A DNA stretch of 64,000 nt, taken from positions 1-64,000 of the forward strand of contig CALYBD010000009.1 in assembly GCA_944393745.1 (NCBI GenBank), read 5' to 3'. Source of the stretch: an uncultured Alphaproteobacteria bacterium. GTDB taxonomy: Bacteria > Pseudomonadota > Alphaproteobacteria > CAAGCB01 > CAG-977. The notes beneath the pieces are model-generated. The model ran no database searches and had not been told where the DNA came from. It saw only the letters and a list, made by a program, of their open reading frames with translations. This document shows, piece by piece, positions 61,036-64,000 of this stretch; within the stretch, counting starts at the first letter, position 1, and the number at the start of each line of letters is the position of its first letter. The translations under genes and the position numbers were made by a program.

Positions 61036-64000
61036 ATGAGCCCGCCGAAAAAGGATATGAAAAAATGGAAGCCGAAATTTCCCGGTGCGGCGGCAGACGG
61101 GGAAGAAGACCCGTATGTAACGGCTCAGCGTTTTATTAATGTTTACAGGCAGCTGCACGTTCTGCGTGAAGATTTGGTGACGCGTTATAATGATATGCTG
61201 TTGGATATCGATTCGGACGCGCGTTCGACTTTGACGGATATTCCGGGCGGCAGGGACGTGCGCGATTATCTGGAATATCTGGAACATCAAAAATACGGGG
61301 ATGATTATGTTTCCGAAGATGAAGAAGACGTTTTCGTTTCCCGTGAAGAAAAAGCCAAAGCCAAGGCCATTGCGGAGGCGTTGTCTTCCGCTCAGGAAAA
61401 GATGAATCAGAACCAGATGGCCGTGATGCAGCAGGCGCAGGAAGAATCCCGGCGCAATATGGAAATGCTGGCTAAAACGTTATCCGAAGCCAGGCGGGAT
61501 CCCGCCCGAAGTGCCGAAGTTGCCGAATTGGCGGAGTCTTTGAAAAAAGCAAAGGAAGATTTTTCGGCTTATACGGCTCAGTTAAACGGGGAAGAGTCTT
61601 CCGAAGAAGCAAACAGCGTTCAGGAAAAGCTGCGTTCGCAATATGCCATGGCGCAGCAGGCGGAAAATACTGTTCAGGGCGGGTTGGAACAGTTGTCCGA
61701 GGCAGGATCAAAAGGTTTGGATGCGCTGGTTTCCGCCTTGACGGAGGCTCAAGTCAAATCGGCCGAACTGCAGGCGAAAGCACAATCGGAAACAATGGCC
61801 AAAATTTTTTCGCAAAGTCAGGAAATGACAGCACGGGCAATGGCCGAAGCTTTTGCCAAATCGCAGCAAAACGCGGCTGAAGTTCAGGGCAGTCTGATTG
61901 CCAAGGCGATTGCCGATTCTCAAAAACACGCGAATGAAACGCTTGTTTCTTTGTTTGCCTCTATTCAAAAAGGCGGCGTTTTACCGGCGCCGCAACAGCC
62001 GCAGATCGTGATAGAAAACAATAATTCGGCGGCGGCTGTGGCTCAGAATGAAATTTTTGCAGCACAGCTCAAGGCGATGACGCAGGCCCAGATCGAAGCG
62101 CAAAAAGAAATTCTGGAAATGCAGAAAAAAGCCATGATGGAAACGGCTTCGGTCAATCCGATGATGGGCGGCGGAGGAATGTCTGCCGCAGAGCAGGCAA
62201 AAATGATCGCCGATGTAGTGGCGCAGACGCAAAGTTCCGTATTAACGGAAACAATGGGACAGCTGATGCATCGGCAGGAGGAATCTCAGCGTTTTCAGGC
62301 AACGTTGATGGCAGAAGCGTTTTCAAAGCAAACACAAGAAATTGCTTTGGCTTTGTCAAACGCGCAAAAAGCCATTCGAAACGAAACGCTGGCTTCTCAG
62401 GCGCAGGCGGTTGCTCAGGCCATGATTCGGGCGCAGGCGGCAACGCAGTCCGAAACGATTACCGCCCAGGCCAAAGCCATTGCGACAGCCATGTCAGAAT
62501 CGCAAAATGCGTTGCAGGTCGAAGCTTTGGCAACGCAGGCACGTGTCGTGGCCGAAGCTGTTGCCGAATCGCAGGCGAATGTGCAGCGTGACGTTTTGGC
62601 CGAACAGGCACGCGTTGTCGCCGAAGCGATGTCGGAATCTCAGGCAAGTGTCCAGGCGGAGGCTTTGGCAACGCAGGCCCGTGTTGTGGCTGAAGCTGTG
62701 GCGGAATCGCAAGGCGCCGTTCAAAAAGAGGTTTTGGCCGAACAGGCGCGCGTCGTTGCCGAAACACAAGCCAACGTACAGCGAGATGTTTTAGCCGAAC
62801 AAGCCCGTGTTGTGGCCGAAGCCGTGGCAGAAACACAAGGCGCCGTTCAAAAAGAAGTTCTGGCCGAACAGGCGCGCGTCGTTGCCGAAACACAAGCCAA
62901 TGTGCAGCGTGATGCTTTGGCCGAACAGGCGCGTGTCGTGGCCGAAGCCGTTGCCGAATCTCAAAGTGCCGTGCAAACCGATGCTTTGGCCGAACAGGCG
63001 CGCGTCGTGGCAGAAGCAATGGCGCAGCAGCAAAATACGTCTTTGTCCGAAACGGTTGAGCTGTTAAGCCAGAAACAGATGGATCAAACATCGGCATTGG
63101 CAACAGCCTTGGCCAAACAGCAATCAAAGACGCAGGAGGTTATTCATACCTGGGCGCAATCCGGTGTGCCGGGCGGCGTTGATCCGGCTACAATGCAGGC
63201 AAATGTACACGAATATTATGATACGCCGTATACTTCGGGCTATGAAGAACAGGCCGTGGAAACTTCTGTTCCGCAGGAAACGCAGCCCAAAAAGAAATTG
63301 CACGAATTGCCGAAAATGGATTTGTCAGATTGGAATGCCAATCTGGACGAAGCCATTTCTTTGTCGCAAAAAGCCGCTGCCGAAGCAGGCTATGATTTGG
63401 ATGACAATTGGGGTTACGGATATGCCGATGCCGCCAGTGAAGAAGTCGATTATTCCGCGGCAGAACAGGAGGGTGTGTATAATTATCAGGATACCGAAGG
63501 CTATCAGGGTGACCAGGCTTATTATGACTATCCGCAGGAAGATCAAGGGCTTTACGGTTATGTTGCCGCGGGAAATTACGGAGCATACTATTATACGGAC
63601 GAAAACGGTAATCCGTATTATTTAGACACGAACGGTAATCCGTATTATGTCGACGAAAACGGCCAGGCTTATTATGTTGATGAAAATGGCCAGGCGGTTT
63701 ATTTTGATCCGAATATGGTCGGGGATCAAATTCAGAACGCTTCGTCTTATTATACGGACGAAAACGGCAATCCGTATTATCTGGACGCGAACGGGACGGC
63801 TTATTACGTTGATGAAAACGGCCAGGCTTATTATGTTGATGAGAACGGGCAGGCCGTTTACTATGACCCGGCAACCGTCGGGGAAAACCAGACGACGGAA
63901 CAAACAGAGGGACAGGAAGCTCCTGCTTATTACACGGACGAAAACGGCAATCCGTATTATCTGGATGCGAACGGGACGCCGTATTACGTTGATGAAAACG
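61036..64000 (+). CDS. Very large repeat-rich, coiled-coil protein of the T4SS island (3' end outside window)
   Basis: ATG 61036 (GGAG five bases before) opens a frame that stays open to the window end, at least 988 residues. An N-terminal part of about 100 residues (PYVTAQRFINVYRQLHVLREDLVTRYNDM) is followed by a long Ala/Gln/Glu-rich helical region. At nt 62527-63054 a 23-residue unit (LAEQARVVAEAVAESQANVQ plus three) repeats about eight times, two units being 19 long. After a hinge with KKKLHELPKMDLSDW come 9-residue units YYxDxNGxx in blocks starting at 63589, 63748 and 63928. No signal or membrane segment is visible. The family is not recognised; a filament, surface or secreted structural role is only a guess. 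Confidence 0.65.
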   Translation, partial: MSPPKKDMKKWKPKFPGAAADGEEDPYVTAQRFINVYRQLHVLREDLVTRYNDMLLDIDSDARSTLTDIPGGRDVRDYLEYLEHQKYGDDYVSEDEEDVFVSREEKAKAKAIAEALSSAQEKMNQNQMAVMQQAQEESRRNMEMLAKTLSEARRDPARSAEVAELAESLKKAKEDFSAYTAQLNGEESSEEANSVQEKLRSQYAMAQQAENTVQGGLEQLSEAGSKGLDALVSALTEAQVKSAELQAKAQSETMAKIFSQSQEMTARAMAEAFAKSQQNAAEVQGSLIAKAIADSQKHANETLVSLFASIQKGGVLPAPQQPQIVIENNNSAAAVAQNEIFAAQLKAMTQAQIEAQKEILEMQKKAMMETASVNPMMGGGGMSAAEQAKMIADVVAQTQSSVLTETMGQLMHRQEESQRFQATLMAEAFSKQTQEIALALSNAQKAIRNETLASQAQAVAQAMIRAQAATQSETITAQAKAIATAMSESQNALQVEALATQARVVAEAVAESQANVQRDVLAEQARVVAEAMSESQASVQAEALATQARVVAEAVAESQGAVQKEVLAEQARVVAETQANVQRDVLAEQARVVAEAVAETQGAVQKEVLAEQARVVAETQANVQRDALAEQARVVAEAVAESQSAVQTDALAEQARVVAEAMAQQQNTSLSETVELLSQKQMDQTSALATALAKQQSKTQEVIHTWAQSGVPGGVDPATMQANVHEYYDTPYTSGYEEQAVETSVPQETQPKKKLHELPKMDLSDWNANLDEAISLSQKAAAEAGYDLDDNWGYGYADAASEEVDYSAAEQEGVYNYQDTEGYQGDQAYYDYPQEDQGLYGYVAAGNYGAYYYTDENGNPYYLDTNGNPYYVDENGQAYYVDENGQAVYFDPNMVGDQIQNASSYYTDENGNPYYLDANGTAYYVDENGQAYYVDENGQAVYYDPATVGENQTTEQTEGQEAPAYYTDENGNPYYLDANGTPYYVDEN
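62527..63054 (+). repeat. Tandem repeats coding for 23-residue coiled-coil units
   Basis: About eight copies of a 69-base unit, two shortened to 57 bases. The DNA copies differ mostly at third positions, which points to selection on the protein. Confidence 0.8.
63589..64000 (+). repeat. Tandem repeats coding for YYxDENG units
   Basis: 27-base units (Y-Y-V-D-E-N-G-Q-A and variants) in groups of four or five, grouped into larger blocks that start at 63589, 63748 and 63928 (steps of 159 and 180 bases). The array continues past the window end. Confidence 0.85.

Noticed and set aside
62459-63127. 222-codon minus-strand frame and others across the repeat gene
   Set aside because: Arg/Pro/His-rich mirror of the coiled-coil repeats; no ribosome site and no independent support.

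Overview
The window looks like the chromosome of an uncultured, probably host- or gut-associated alphaproteobacterium of moderate GC content. The evidence is a flagellar rod/export operon (flgB-flgC-fliE-fliQ-fliR-flhB) followed directly by a CckA-type hybrid histidine kinase, an alphaproteobacterial-style initiator tRNA, a kinase-fold homoserine kinase (ThrB), a split XdhA/XdhB xanthine dehydrogenase, and an expanded set of VirB6/TrbL-like proteins of the kind known from Rickettsiales. The lineage is an inference; no rRNA gene is present.

Layout. 1-174: end of a DUF2726 gene. 175-1536: a gene-free, hairpin-rich stretch and a degenerate IS110 transposase. 1618-9352: housekeeping and metabolism (TrhA-like membrane protein, ispH, thrB, a DUF6782-like peptidase, xdhAB). 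9415-9586: an unassigned structured RNA with a terminator, then a small HTH gene. 9868-13275: membrane proteins (GT-C-like protein, NfeD/SPFH pair, DUF486). 13366-20017: sigma-54 promoter, flagellar operon, cckA, cysQ-like gene. 20084-23006: second peptidase paralogue, recA, a hypothetical gene. 23152-23648: tRNA-fMet followed by a 177-bp tandem repeat carrying pieces of the tRNA 3' end. 23871-43571: accessory metabolism and stress genes: HxlR regulator and copper ATPase, three MerR-type promoters over MBL, aldo/keto reductase and phosphoesterase genes, a tandem-ArsR regulator with a thioredoxin-like operon, Ogt/Tag alkylation repair, and a LysR-linked redox cluster. 43700-43775: tRNA-Glu. 43933-45622: two DUF1189 paralogues.

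45619-64000 is the most unusual part: a type IV secretion (T4SS)-like island made of two diverging gene sets. The leftward set holds a proline-rich protein, a Lys/Asp-rich basic protein, two membrane-anchored NERD-like paralogues, a VirD4/TraG-like coupling protein, a proline/tyrosine-rich protein ending in an HNH-like domain, and a SUKH (SMI1/KNR4) protein. The rightward set holds three VirB6/TrbL-like proteins, a small membrane protein, a double-HTH regulator and a very large repeat protein that runs off the window. The order coupling protein, nuclease-like protein, SUKH protein suggests an antibacterial T4SS effector with its immunity protein. A sequence module shared by the basic protein and the first VirB6-like protein ties the two arms together.
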